DNA of 64,000 nt from NCBI RefSeq assembly GCF_000444875.1, contig NC_021985.1:3543535-3607534 (forward strand), written 5' to 3'. The DNA comes from Streptomyces collinus Tu 365 (GTDB lineage Bacteria; Actinomycetota; Actinomycetes; Streptomycetales; Streptomycetaceae). Positions 35,650-45,349 of this stretch are shown here, in pieces (position 1 is the stretch's first letter; each line of letters opens with the position of its first letter). The translations under genes were made by a program, and so were the position numbers. A model generated the notes under the pieces. It did not search any database. It was not told the origin of the DNA and saw only the letters and a program-made list of their open reading frames with translations.

Positions 35650-37908
35650 TTGCCCAGGTTCAGTGTCATTGTCCCCGCGTACAAGGTCCAGGCGTATCTC
35701 CCCCAGTGCCTGGACTCGGTGCTCTCCCAGTCCTGTTCCGACCTCGAACTGATCGCCGTGGACGACCGGTCGCCGGACGCCTGCGGCGCGATCATCGACG
35801 AGTACGCCGCCCGGGACGCCCGGGTGAAGGCCGTGCACCTGCCGGAGAACCAGGGCCTCGGCCGGGCCCGCAACGCGGGCGTCGCCGAGGCGACGGGTGA
35901 CTACCTGGTCTTCCTGGACAGCGACGACACGCTCACCCCGGACGCGCTGCGCGCCGTCGCCGACCGGATCAAGGAGACCGGCGAGCCGGACGTGCTGGTC
36001 TTCGACTACGCGCGCACCTACTGGGACGGCGGGACGGTCCGCAACCAGCTCGCCGCTCATCTGACGGAGGAGGGTCCCGCCCCGTTCCGCCTCGAGGACC
36101 GGCCGGGGCTGCTGCGGGTACTGATGGTCGCCTGGAACAAGGCCTACCGGCGGGAGTTCGTCGCCGAGCACGGCTTCACGTTCCCCCCGGGCTACTACGA
36201 GGACACCCCCTGGACCTTCCCGGTCCTGATGGCCGCCGGGTCGATCGCCACCCTGGACCGCGTGTGCGTGCACTACCGGCAGCGCCGGCAGGGCAACATC
36301 CTGCGCACCACGAGCCGCAGGCACTTCGACGTCTTCGACCAGTACGACCGGGTGTTCGCCTACGTGGCACAGCGTCCCGGACTCGCGCGCTGGCGGCCGG
36401 AGCTGTTCCGCCGGATGATCGACCACTATCTGGTGATCCTCGGCCGCCGGGACCGGCTGCCGCGCGGCAGCCGCGCCGAGTTCGTGCGCCGGGCCCGCGC
36501 CCACTACCGCGCGCACCGCGTCCCCGGCACCCGGGTGCCGCCGCGCTCCCGGCCGCGGCACGCGCTGATCCGGTTCGGTCTGCACCGCACCTTCCAGGCC
36601 CTGCGGCTGGCCTCGGCGGTGCGCCGCCGGACCCTGAAGTCCACGCTGAAGCTGACCCGTTCGCTCAGGGCCGCCGCGCTGCGGCTGCACTACCGGGTCC
36701 AGCGCTGCCTGCCGCTCCGGTCCGACCGCGCGGTGTTCGCCGCCCGCGGCGGGCGCGGCCACGGCGGCGACCCGGGCGCGCTGGAGCAGGCGTTCCGCAC
36801 GCACGCCCCGCACCTCCGCACCGCGTGGGTCGTCCGCCCCGAGCACCGGCACACCGTCCCGCAGGGCCGGCGCGGACTGTGCCCCGGCACGGCCGCCTAC
36901 TGGACGGCGCTGGCCCGCTCCAAGTACCTGGTGAACGACGGCGACTTCGGCCGCGGGCTGCGAAAGCGCCGCGGCCAGGTCCTCGTCCAGACCCGGCGGG
37001 GCACCCCGCTCAAGCACATGGGCCTCGACCTCCAGGAGCGCCCGGCGGCGGCCCGGGACACCGACTTCGAGGAGCTGCTGCGCGACGTCGACCGATGGGA
37101 CTACGTGCTCTCCGGCAACCGGCACTCCACCCTGACCTGGGAGCGGGTCCTCCCGGGCCGGTACACGGTGCTGGAGTACGGCCACCCGCGCAACGACGTC
37201 CTCCAGCAGGCCACTGCGGCCGACGTGACCCGGCTGCGCGGGTCGCTGGGCATCCCGGAGGGCTCGGTCGCGATCCTCTACGCGCCCACCTACCGCGACC
37301 ACCTCCGCACCCAGCGCCCACCGCTCGACCTGGAGCGCGTCCTGAACCGTCTGGGACCGCGCTTCGTGATCCTCGCCCGGCCCCACCCCGAGCGCGGCGG
37401 CTGCCTCGGCCGGGGCCCCCGGATCATCGACGTCTCGGAGCACCCGAGCGTGGAGGCCCTGTGCCTGGCCTCGGACGCGCTGCTCACCGACTACTCCTCG
37501 CTGATGTTCGACTACGCGGTCCTGGACCGGCCGGTCGTCGTCCACACCGAGGATCTGGACGTCTACGAGGCGGCCCGGGGCACCTACTTCGACCTGCGCG
37601 CCTTCCCACCGGGTCCGGTGGCGGCCACCGAGGACGAGGTGATCGACATCTTCGCCGGCGGCCACTGGCGCGGCGCGCGCTCCGCCCAGGCGCGGGCGTC
37701 GTTCCGCGAGCGGTTCTGCCCGTACGACGACGGACACGCCGCCGAACGCGTCGTACGGCACGTGGTGCTGGGCGAGACGGAGGGGCGGCCGGAGCCGGTT
37801 CCGCCCGCCGCGCGCGAGCCGGTCCCGTCGGCGGCGGCGTCCGCGCGCCCGCCCCTCGCCACCGTCCCGCAACCTTCCGGCCCCCTCCCCGTCACCGAGG
37901 GCCGCTGA
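35650..37908 (+). CDS. Bifunctional GT2 glycosyltransferase / TagF-like polyol-phosphate transferase (copy A)
   Basis: A 752-residue fusion. The N-terminal GT2 domain (1-about 220) has FSVIVPAYKV, LIAVDDRSPD and the metal-binding VFLDSDD. A middle helical region (about 230-360) links to a C-terminal TagB/TagF-like domain (about 370-700) with RRGTPLK (449-455), ILARPHPE, LLTDYSSLMFDYAVLDRP. In TagF enzymes the residue before GTPLK is a critical His; here it is Arg450. The second His (RPHP) is kept. Translation starts at TTG (35650), aligned with the ATG and GTG starts of copies B and C; no strong ribosome site is visible. It heads a three-gene tandem array and probably makes or extends a wall teichoic-acid-like polymer in the cytoplasm. 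Confidence 0.85.
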   Translation: MPRFSVIVPAYKVQAYLPQCLDSVLSQSCSDLELIAVDDRSPDACGAIIDEYAARDARVKAVHLPENQGLGRARNAGVAEATGDYLVFLDSDDTLTPDALRAVADRIKETGEPDVLVFDYARTYWDGGTVRNQLAAHLTEEGPAPFRLEDRPGLLRVLMVAWNKAYRREFVAEHGFTFPPGYYEDTPWTFPVLMAAGSIATLDRVCVHYRQRRQGNILRTTSRRHFDVFDQYDRVFAYVAQRPGLARWRPELFRRMIDHYLVILGRRDRLPRGSRAEFVRRARAHYRAHRVPGTRVPPRSRPRHALIRFGLHRTFQALRLASAVRRRTLKSTLKLTRSLRAAALRLHYRVQRCLPLRSDRAVFAARGGRGHGGDPGALEQAFRTHAPHLRTAWVVRPEHRHTVPQGRRGLCPGTAAYWTALARSKYLVNDGDFGRGLRKRRGQVLVQTRRGTPLKHMGLDLQERPAAARDTDFEELLRDVDRWDYVLSGNRHSTLTWERVLPGRYTVLEYGHPRNDVLQQATAADVTRLRGSLGIPEGSVAILYAPTYRDHLRTQRPPLDLERVLNRLGPRFVILARPHPERGGCLGRGPRIIDVSEHPSVEALCLASDALLTDYSSLMFDYAVLDRPVVVHTEDLDVYEAARGTYFDLRAFPPGPVAATEDEVIDIFAGGHWRGARSAQARASFRERFCPYDDGHAAERVVRHVVLGETEGRPEPVPPAAREPVPSAAASARPPLATVPQPSGPLPVTEGR

Positions 37909-38033
37909 ACACCGTTGGTCCCGGCAGGAGTCCGCATGCCCCTCAGTACGACGCGGCCCACTCCGGCCCGGCCGTCCACGTGGCGTCCCGCCGGACGGCC
38001 CAGCCGCGTCCGCGAGACAACAGAAAGAGCAGA

Positions 38034-40244
38034 ATGCCCCGCTTCAGCATCATCGTTCCGTCCCACGGGGTCGCCGGCCGGCTGTCCCAGGCACTGGACT
38101 CGGTGCTCGGCCAGTCCTTCGACGACCTGGAGCTGATCCCGGTCTGCGACGGCCCCGACGCCCCGGCCGCCGCGGTGGCGGCCGGATACGCCGGCCGGGA
38201 CTCCAGGGTGACACCGGTCGACTCGCCGCCGTCCGCCGGTCTGAGCGGGGCGCGCAACGCCGGGCTGCGGGTGGCGGCCGGCGCGTACGTGCTGTTCCTC
38301 GACGGCGACGACCTGCTGCTGCCCGGGGCGCTGGCGGCGCTGGACGAACGGCTGACCCGGACCGCCGGGGTCGACGTCCTGTACGTCGAGCACGAGCGGA
38401 CGCCCTGGTGGGAGGGCGAGCCGGGGAACCCGGCCGCCGCGCTGCTGGCCGGGGCGCCGAAGGAGGCCTTCGCCCCGGACGCGTGCCCGGAGCTGACCGG
38501 CGTGCTGCTGCCGGCATGGAGCGCCGTCTACCGCCGCACCTTCCTCACCGAGCACGGACTCGCCTTCCCCGACGGCCATTTCACGGACCTCGGCTGGGCC
38601 GGCCTGGCGTCGATCGCCGCCGCACGGGTCGCGGTGCTGCGCCGGGTCGTGGTGCGCCACCGGCTGCGCCGGCAGGGCAGTCGGCTCAACCTGCCCGGAC
38701 CGCACCAGCACACCCTGCTCGACCAGGTGGAGCTGGTGCTGACCAGGGCGGCCGCCGGCGGGCTGTCCGCCGAGCGGAGCCGGGCCCTGTTCGACCAGCT
38801 GTTCGCGCAGGTGCTGAGGACGGCGTCCCGGCCCGAGCGGCTGCCCGCCGGGCACCGGGCGTTCTTCCGCCGGGCCGGCCGCCTCTACCGAAGGCACCGG
38901 CCGGCCGGCCACCACACGCCGGGCGGCAGCCTGGGCGTGCAGCACCGGCTGCTGGCGACCGGCGCGTACACCGCGTTCCGCGCGCTGCGCGGCGCCAACC
39001 AGGCGGCGGTCAGGGCCGGTTCGGCCGTACCCCGGCCGCGCATGCTCCGCACCCGGCTGCGCTACGCCCGTGACCTGCGCCGCCCGCTGGATCCGAACCT
39101 GGCCGTCTACTGCGCCTACTGGGGCCGCGGCTACGCCTGCAACCCGGCCGCGATCCACGCCAGGGCCCGGGAACTCGCCCCGCACATCCGCTCGGTGTTC
39201 CTCGTCGAAGCCGACCAGGCGCACGCGATGCCGAAGGACATCGAGTACGCGGTGATCGGCTCCCGCCGCGCCTGGGAGCTGCTGGCCCGCGCCACCTACC
39301 TGATCAACAACGCGAACTTCGCCGAGGGCGTCGTCAAGCGTCCGGGCAGCGTGCACCTGCAGACCCAGCACGGCACCCCGCTGAAGACGATGGGGGTCGA
39401 CCAGTCGACGTACCCGGTGGTGGCCGCGCAGTCCGGCAGCTTCACCAAGCTGCTGGGGCGGGTGGACCGCTGGGACTTCAACCTGTCCGCCAACCGCCAC
39501 TCCACCCAGATGTGGGAGCGCGCCTTCCCGGGCTCGTACGAGCATCTGGAGTACGGCTATCCGCGCAACGACGTCTACTACACCGCCACGGCGGACGACG
39601 TGGCCCGCGTCCGGCGGGAGCTGGGCGTGCCCGAGGGCCGCACGGCCGTGCTCTACGCGCCGACCCACCGCGACCACCACACCGGCTTCGAGCCCGGCCT
39701 CGACCTGGAGGCGTTCTGCGAGGCGGCCGGGGAGGACGTGGTGGTGCTGCTGCGCGCCCACTACTTCTACGACCGGGGCCGCGGCGCCTGCGCGGGCGGG
39801 GGCGGGCGGGTCATCGACGTGACGGCGCACCGCTCCTCCGAGGACGTGTGCCTGGCCGCGGACGCGCTGGTCACGGACTACTCGTCGATCATGTTCGACT
39901 ACGCCAACCTGGACCGGCCGATCGTCGTGTACGCCGACGACTGGGAGGTGTACCGGGAGACCCGCGGCGTCTGCTTCGACCTGATGACGGAGCCGCCGGG
40001 ACCGGTCGCCCGTACGCCCGGGGAGCTGGCCCGCGTCTTTCGCGACGGCACCTACGCGGGACCGGAGTCCCGGGCCGCGCGGGCCGCGTTCCGGGAGCGG
40101 TTCTGCCAGTTCGACGACGGCCGGGCCGCCGAGCGGGTGGTGCGGCGGGTGCTGCTGGGCGAGCCGCCGGAGGCGATCCCGCCGGTGGTCCCGCTCGCCG
40201 AGCGCGTCCCCGCCCCCGCCGCCGCGACCCTCGTGAGGAGCTGA
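38034..40244 (+). CDS. Bifunctional GT2 glycosyltransferase / TagF-like polyol-phosphate transferase (copy B)
   Basis: A 736-residue fusion. The GT2 domain has FSIIVPSHGV and LFLDGDD. The TagF-like domain has QHGTPLK with His446, LLRAHYFY and VTDYSSIMFDYANLDRP, so both histidines known to be essential in TagF-like enzymes are present. Its TagF half resembles copy D (52188-54383) more than the adjacent copies A and C. The ATG at 38034 follows AAAGAG; the open frame upstream overlaps copy A and is not coding. It is 125 bp after copy A and 6 bp before copy C. Likely substrates are CDP-activated polyols (inferred from the family). Confidence 0.88.
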   Translation: MPRFSIIVPSHGVAGRLSQALDSVLGQSFDDLELIPVCDGPDAPAAAVAAGYAGRDSRVTPVDSPPSAGLSGARNAGLRVAAGAYVLFLDGDDLLLPGALAALDERLTRTAGVDVLYVEHERTPWWEGEPGNPAAALLAGAPKEAFAPDACPELTGVLLPAWSAVYRRTFLTEHGLAFPDGHFTDLGWAGLASIAAARVAVLRRVVVRHRLRRQGSRLNLPGPHQHTLLDQVELVLTRAAAGGLSAERSRALFDQLFAQVLRTASRPERLPAGHRAFFRRAGRLYRRHRPAGHHTPGGSLGVQHRLLATGAYTAFRALRGANQAAVRAGSAVPRPRMLRTRLRYARDLRRPLDPNLAVYCAYWGRGYACNPAAIHARARELAPHIRSVFLVEADQAHAMPKDIEYAVIGSRRAWELLARATYLINNANFAEGVVKRPGSVHLQTQHGTPLKTMGVDQSTYPVVAAQSGSFTKLLGRVDRWDFNLSANRHSTQMWERAFPGSYEHLEYGYPRNDVYYTATADDVARVRRELGVPEGRTAVLYAPTHRDHHTGFEPGLDLEAFCEAAGEDVVVLLRAHYFYDRGRGACAGGGGRVIDVTAHRSSEDVCLAADALVTDYSSIMFDYANLDRPIVVYADDWEVYRETRGVCFDLMTEPPGPVARTPGELARVFRDGTYAGPESRAARAAFRERFCQFDDGRAAERVVRRVLLGEPPEAIPPVVPLAERVPAPAAATLVRS

Positions 40245-40250
40245 CCCGCC

Positions 40251-42473
40251 GTGCCCCGCTTCAGTGTCATCGTCCCCTGTTTCAAGGTGCAGGGCTTCCT
40301 GCGCGAGTGCCTGGACTCCGTGCTGCTGCAGTCCTTCGGCGACCTCGAACTGATCGCCGTGGACGACTGCTCGCCGGACGACTGCGGCGCGATCCTGGAC
40401 GAGTACGCGGACCGCGACCCGCGGGTGAAGGTGCTGCACCTGCCGGAGAACGTCGGCCTCGGCCTGGCGCGCAACGCCGGACTGCCGCACGCCACCGGCG
40501 ACTACCTGCTCTTCCTGGACAGCGACGACACCCTCACCCCGGGCGCGCTGCGCGCCACGGCCGACCGGCTGGCCGAGGCCGACGACCCGGACGTGCTGGT
40601 CTTCGACTACGCGCGCACCTACTGGTGGGGCGGCACCCGGCGCAACGCGCTCGCGCACGTGCTGGCCGAGGCCGGCGCCGACACCTTCACGGTCGCCGGC
40701 CGGCCGGAGATCCTGGACCTGCTGATGGTGGTGTGGAACAAGGTCTACCGGCGCGACTTCGTCGAGGAGCACGGCTTCGCGTTCCCGCCGGGCTACTACG
40801 AGGACACCCCCTGGACCTTCCCGGTGCTGCTCAGCGCCCGGCGGATCGCCGTCCTGGACCGGATCTGCCTGAACTACCGGCAGCGCAGGCAGGGCAACAT
40901 CCTCTCCACCACCAGCCGCAAGCACTTCGACATCCACGACCAGTACGAGCGGGTCTTCGCCTTCGTGGACCGGCACGAGGACCTGGCGGTTCACCGGCCC
41001 TACCTGCACCGCAAGATGGGCGAGCACTGCCTGGACATCCTGGCCAAGCCGGACCGGCTGCCGCCGCAGGACAAGGCGGAGTTCTTCCGGCGGACCGCGG
41101 AGATGTTCCGCAGGCACCGGCCCGCGGGCGCGCTCGTGGACGGCGAGGTCGCCCTGCTGGAGGGCTCCTACGCGGCGTACCAGCTGAGGCGGCAGGCCGG
41201 GCGGGCGGGCCGGGAGGCCGTACGGCGGGCGGCCGCGGCACGCCGGGCGGCGGCAGGGCGGGCCCGGCGCGGCTGGGCCGGGCTGCACGCGCGGCGGCCG
41301 CTGGACCCGGAGCTGGTGGTGTACTCGGCGTCCTCGCACCGGGGCGTGCTGGGCGATCCGGCCGCCGTCTTCCACAAGGCGCTGGAGATCGCCCCGCGGC
41401 TGCGCGGGGTGTGGGTGGTCCGGGACGAGGAGGCGGCGGCGCGGCTCCCGCCGGGGGTGGAGCACGTGCTCGTGGGCTCCCGGCGGTGTCTGGAGGTCAC
41501 CGCGCGGGCGAAGTTCTTCGTCAACGACGTCAACTGGCCCGGCTCGCTGGTCAAGCGGCCCGGCAGCGTCCACATCCACACCCACCAGGGCACCCCGTTG
41601 AAGTACATGGGCGCCGACCTGCTGGGCCGGCCCGGGGCGCGGCTCGGCTTCGACGTGCCGCAGATGCTGCGCCGGGCGGACCGCTGGGACTTCAGCCTGG
41701 TGGCCAACCGCCACTCGGAGCTGGTGTGGGAGCGGGCCTACCCCTGCCACTTCACCTCGGCCCGCACCGGCAGCCCGCGTAACGACGTGCTGGTCGGCGC
41801 CGGGGACCGGGCCGGCGACGCCTTCCGGCTGCGGCACGGCATCCCGGAGGACCACACGGTGGTGCTGTACGCGCCGACCCGCCGGGACTACCGCAGGGGC
41901 GGGTACGTGGAGCGGGTCGACCTGGGCCGGCTCGCGGCGGACCTCGGCGAGGGGCACACGCTGGTGGTCCGGCTGCATCCGACGCTGGCGGCCGGGCCGG
42001 CGCGGGGTTTCGGCCTGGCCGAGCTGGCCCGGCGCGGGGTCGTCGTCGACGCGACGGACGAGCCGCACGTCGAGGAGGTGATGCTCGCCTCGGACGCGCT
42101 GATCACCGACTACTCGGCCCTGATGTTCGACTACGCCAACCTGGACCGGCCGATCGTGGTCCACGCGGACGACTGGGCCCCGTTCACCGCGAGCCGGGGC
42201 GCCTACCTCGACATCACCGCGCACGCGCCGGGCCCTGTCTCGCGTTCCCAGCGGGAACTGGCGTGGCTGTTCACCTCCGGGTCGTGGCGGGACGAGGAGT
42301 CGGCGCGGTCGCGGGCGGAGTTCCGGGCGCGGTTCTGCGAGTTCGACGACGGCCGGGCCGCCGAGCGGGTGGTGCGGACGCTGCTGCTCGGCGAGTCGAT
42401 GCCGGCCGCCGGGGAGGGCGGTGTGCGGATCCCCGGCCAGAACGTGGGCGGCGACCTGCTGGCCTCGACGTGA
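40251..42473 (+). CDS. Bifunctional GT2 glycosyltransferase / TagF-like polyol-phosphate transferase (copy C)
   Basis: A 740-residue fusion starting with GTG, only 6 bp after copy B, so translationally linked. The GT2 domain (FSVIVPCFKV, LIAVDDCSPDD, LFLDSDD, GYYEDTPWTFPV) is very close to that of copy A. In the TagF-like domain the usual HGTPLK is HQGTPLK with Gln446 at the critical His position (a His sits one residue earlier), and the phosphate-binding TDYSS is TDYSA (Ala623). VVRLHPT keeps the second His. The polymerase half may therefore be altered or inactive while the GT2 half looks intact. Confidence 0.86.
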   Translation: MPRFSVIVPCFKVQGFLRECLDSVLLQSFGDLELIAVDDCSPDDCGAILDEYADRDPRVKVLHLPENVGLGLARNAGLPHATGDYLLFLDSDDTLTPGALRATADRLAEADDPDVLVFDYARTYWWGGTRRNALAHVLAEAGADTFTVAGRPEILDLLMVVWNKVYRRDFVEEHGFAFPPGYYEDTPWTFPVLLSARRIAVLDRICLNYRQRRQGNILSTTSRKHFDIHDQYERVFAFVDRHEDLAVHRPYLHRKMGEHCLDILAKPDRLPPQDKAEFFRRTAEMFRRHRPAGALVDGEVALLEGSYAAYQLRRQAGRAGREAVRRAAAARRAAAGRARRGWAGLHARRPLDPELVVYSASSHRGVLGDPAAVFHKALEIAPRLRGVWVVRDEEAAARLPPGVEHVLVGSRRCLEVTARAKFFVNDVNWPGSLVKRPGSVHIHTHQGTPLKYMGADLLGRPGARLGFDVPQMLRRADRWDFSLVANRHSELVWERAYPCHFTSARTGSPRNDVLVGAGDRAGDAFRLRHGIPEDHTVVLYAPTRRDYRRGGYVERVDLGRLAADLGEGHTLVVRLHPTLAAGPARGFGLAELARRGVVVDATDEPHVEEVMLASDALITDYSALMFDYANLDRPIVVHADDWAPFTASRGAYLDITAHAPGPVSRSQRELAWLFTSGSWRDEESARSRAEFRARFCEFDDGRAAERVVRTLLLGESMPAAGEGGVRIPGQNVGGDLLAST

Positions 42474-42503
42474 GGCCGCGCAGGTCGCCGTGAGTCCGGG
42501 TTC

Positions 42504-42527
42504 CGGCCGTGGGCCGGGGCCCGGCCG
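42504..42527. terminator. Weak hairpin between copy C and ohrA
   Basis: CGGCCG (42504-42509) and CGGCCG (42522-42527) with two further G-C pairs and a bulged T form a short hairpin between convergent genes. Terminator function is only a suggestion. Confidence 0.3.
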
Positions 42528-42532
42528 AGGTG

Positions 42533-42946
<414 letters not shown>

Positions 42947-43000
42947 GGAGACCATCCCTCTGGGGTGTGGGGTGCTTGCGAGCACAAGTAGAGCACACAA

Positions 43001-43020
43001 TTAAGTTGTGCACAACTAAA
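43001..43020. promoter_or_regulatory. OhrR operator
   Basis: A perfect 14-bp palindrome AGTTGTGCACAACT at 43004-43017, with T/A pairs extending it to 43001-43020. A second dyad CACAA/TTGTG (42996-43010) overlaps it on the ohrA side. It lies 27 bp before ohrR and about 55 bp before ohrA. This matches the reported pattern of a central site plus adjacent secondary inverted repeats for OhrR. Confidence 0.75.
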
Positions 43021-43046
43021 TGGCCCGCACGAGCTACCCTGGAGCC

Positions 43047-43535
43047 ATGACCGCCATGCCGACCCCCAGCGCCCCCGAGACGGACTGGCTCCGCCTGGAC
43101 CGCCAGATCTGCTTCTCCCTGCACGCCGCGTCCCGCGCCTTCAACGGCGTGTACCGCGTGATCCTCAAGGATCTCGGGCTCACCTACCCGCAGTACCTGG
43201 TGATGCTGGTGCTGTGGGAGCGCGACGACCTGCCGGTCAAGAAGCTCGGGGAGCAGCTCCGTCTCGACTCGGGCACGCTGTCGCCGCTGGTCAAGCGACT
43301 GGAAGCGGCCGGTCTCGTACGGCGCGAGCGCAGCGCCGAGGACGAGCGGTCGGTGCGGGTGCGTCTGACGGAGGAGGGCGCGGCGCTGCGGGAGCGGGCC
43401 CTGGAGGTGCCCCGGCGCATCGCGGCGGCGACGGGCTTCGAAGTGGCCGAGATCGGCGAGCTGCGCGAACGCCTGGACCAGCTCACCTCGGCGCTGGACG
43501 CGGCGGCGCTGTCGGAGACGCCGGGCTGCGCGTGA
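43047..43535 (+). CDS. ohrR: MarR-family organic peroxide sensor OhrR
   Basis: A 162-residue MarR-type repressor. Peroxide-sensing Cys22 lies in [16 protein letters not shown], the classic OhrR N-terminal motif. The winged helix is seen in [46 protein letters not shown] second Cys at the extreme C-terminus (Cys161) may not be conserved. The ATG at 43047 follows GGAG closely; ATG at 43056 is an alternative with better spacing. It represses the divergent ohrA and controls itself. Its last 53 bp overlap the end of the convergent GT-C gene. Confidence 0.93.
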   Translation: MTAMPTPSAPETDWLRLDRQICFSLHAASRAFNGVYRVILKDLGLTYPQYLVMLVLWERDDLPVKKLGEQLRLDSGTLSPLVKRLEAAGLVRRERSAEDERSVRVRLTEEGAALRERALEVPRRIAAATGFEVAEIGELRERLDQLTSALDAAALSETPGCA

Positions 43536-45237
43536 CGGCGGTCCTGCGGACGTAGAGCCGTACGGTCACGTCGCCCCGCACCCGTTCCGGGCCGGGCACG
43601 AAGTCGTGGGCGAGGACGGCGAGCTTCGCCCGCTCGGTGGCGTCGCCCACCCGCCACCGCCCGGCGAGCAGGTCCCGGTCGGCCAGCACCCACACCCGCT
43701 CCAGCCGGTCCGTCCGGCGGCGCAGCTCCGCCGCCCCGACCTCGGTGCCGTACAGGGTCCCGGACGCGGGCGCGGGTCCGGCCAGGGCCAGGTCCCGCGC
43801 GCCGCGGAACGCCCCCGGATAGGTGAGGGCCACGTTGCGGGTCTGCGCGGGCAGGAAGAGCACGGCACCCCCGGGCCGCAGCATCCGCCCGGCGGCCCGG
43901 GAGACGGCCGCGAGGTCGTCGGGACGGCGGGCCGGGTCCCGGTCGTCGCGCAGCAGCGGCCACTGGTGAATCAGCGCGAGCAGCACGGCGACGGCACCCG
44001 CGAGAGCGGGGCCCAGGGTGCGGCTTCGGGACGGACCCGAGAAGCGGGAGGCGGGGCGGTCCGGGAGGACGGCGGACGCGGTACGGCCCGGGAGCACGGC
44101 AGACGCCGTGCGCCCCCGGAGGGCGGCAGGCGCCGTACGCCCCGGGAGGGCGACGGGTGTGCGGCGACCTCGGGACCACCGGCGGCCCACCGCCGTCACC
44201 ATCCGCTCCGCGCCCGCCGCGACCAGCAGGGGTGCACCCGACAGGGCGTAGAGCACGTACCGGTCGACGTACAGCGGCGCCACCCGGGAGGCCAGCATCA
44301 GCGCGGCCGGCGGCACCACGAGCAGCGGCAGCGCGACGCCCGCGCAGGTGGGCTCCCCCCGGCGCCCCACCAGCCCGGTCAGGGCCACCGCGGCGAGCGG
44401 CAGGCACACCGCGTACACCCCGTCCGTCGGCCCGAGGCACGACCGCAGCAGGCCCGTCGCGGTGTCCCAGGTCGGCTCCCGCAACCAGGCCACCTGCGCC
44501 GACTGGGCCCGCGACACCAGGACCATCGGCACCAGAGCGGCGCACACCGCGCCCGCAGCGCACCCCCAGCCCCGCCACACCCGCGCACCCGCCCGGGCCA
44601 GCGCCAGCGACAGCGCGTGGGCGAGCAGCAGCAGGACCGCGAACTCGTGCAGCCAGCAGGTGAGGCCGAGGACCACGCCGTACGCCCACCAGGCACCTTT
44701 CCGCGCGGCGCGCACGGCGCACACGAACAGCAGGGTGGCGCCGGTGGCGCCGGCCGCGACCAGGGCGTAGGACCGGCCCTCCTGCGCGTAGTGGCCGGCC
44801 AGCGGCGACACCGCGTACAGCAGCCCGGCCCACAGTCCGGCACGCGGCCGGACCAGCCGGGCGCCCAGCGCGCCGACCAGGCCCGCGGTGAGCGCCGCCG
44901 CGCAGACGGACGGCAGCCTGAGCACGACCTCGCCGGGATGCACGGTGAGGACGGCGTGCATGAGGAGGTAGTAGAGGCCGTGCACCGCGTCCACGCCGTG
45001 CAGCAGCCGCCAGATCTGGGGCACGGTGCGGCGCGCGACCTGGAAGGTGACCGCCTCGTCCCGCCACATCCCGGACCGGTCGAGACCCCAGAGCCCGAGG
45101 GCGAGCATCGCGAGCGCGGGCGTGCAGACGGCGAGCGCCCACCGGACCCGCCGGGGTACCCGGCCCGCCTCGGCCACGGTGCCACCCGCCGGTGCGCCGA
45201 CGACCGTTCCGGCCGGTCCGCGCGACTGCGGTTCCAC
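43483..45237 (-). CDS. GT-C (GT39/ArnT-like) membrane glycosyltransferase
   Basis: A 584-residue polytopic protein with about ten helices. After the first helix comes [23 protein letters not shown], the Asp-Glu motif expected in polyprenyl-phosphate-sugar dependent GT-C enzymes, then [13 protein letters not shown] repetitive Arg/Ala-rich loop ([31 protein letters not shown]) splits the helical part from a C-terminal soluble domain. I chose the GTG at 45237, which has AGGAG 4 nt upstream; an ATG 20 codons earlier has none. It likely transfers a sugar from a lipid carrier to an external acceptor, perhaps the wall polymer. Its 3' end overlaps ohrR. Confidence 0.78.
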   Translation of the reverse strand: MEPQSRGPAGTVVGAPAGGTVAEAGRVPRRVRWALAVCTPALAMLALGLWGLDRSGMWRDEAVTFQVARRTVPQIWRLLHGVDAVHGLYYLLMHAVLTVHPGEVVLRLPSVCAAALTAGLVGALGARLVRPRAGLWAGLLYAVSPLAGHYAQEGRSYALVAAGATGATLLFVCAVRAARKGAWWAYGVVLGLTCWLHEFAVLLLLAHALSLALARAGARVWRGWGCAAGAVCAALVPMVLVSRAQSAQVAWLREPTWDTATGLLRSCLGPTDGVYAVCLPLAAVALTGLVGRRGEPTCAGVALPLLVVPPAALMLASRVAPLYVDRYVLYALSGAPLLVAAGAERMVTAVGRRWSRGRRTPVALPGRTAPAALRGRTASAVLPGRTASAVLPDRPASRFSGPSRSRTLGPALAGAVAVLLALIHQWPLLRDDRDPARRPDDLAAVSRAAGRMLRPGGAVLFLPAQTRNVALTYPGAFRGARDLALAGPAPASGTLYGTEVGAAELRRRTDRLERVWVLADRDLLAGRWRVGDATERAKLAVLAHDFVPGPERVRGDVTVRLYVRRTAVTRSPASPTAPPRPAPR

Positions 45238-45349
45238 AGGACTCCTGACGTTCGCCACGGCTTGATCTTTTGCGATTAGCCAACCTTTGCGGGTCATTGA
45301 CGGCGTATCGGCACGAATACACCATCCGCCCGGATTAGGCTCCGCCGTG

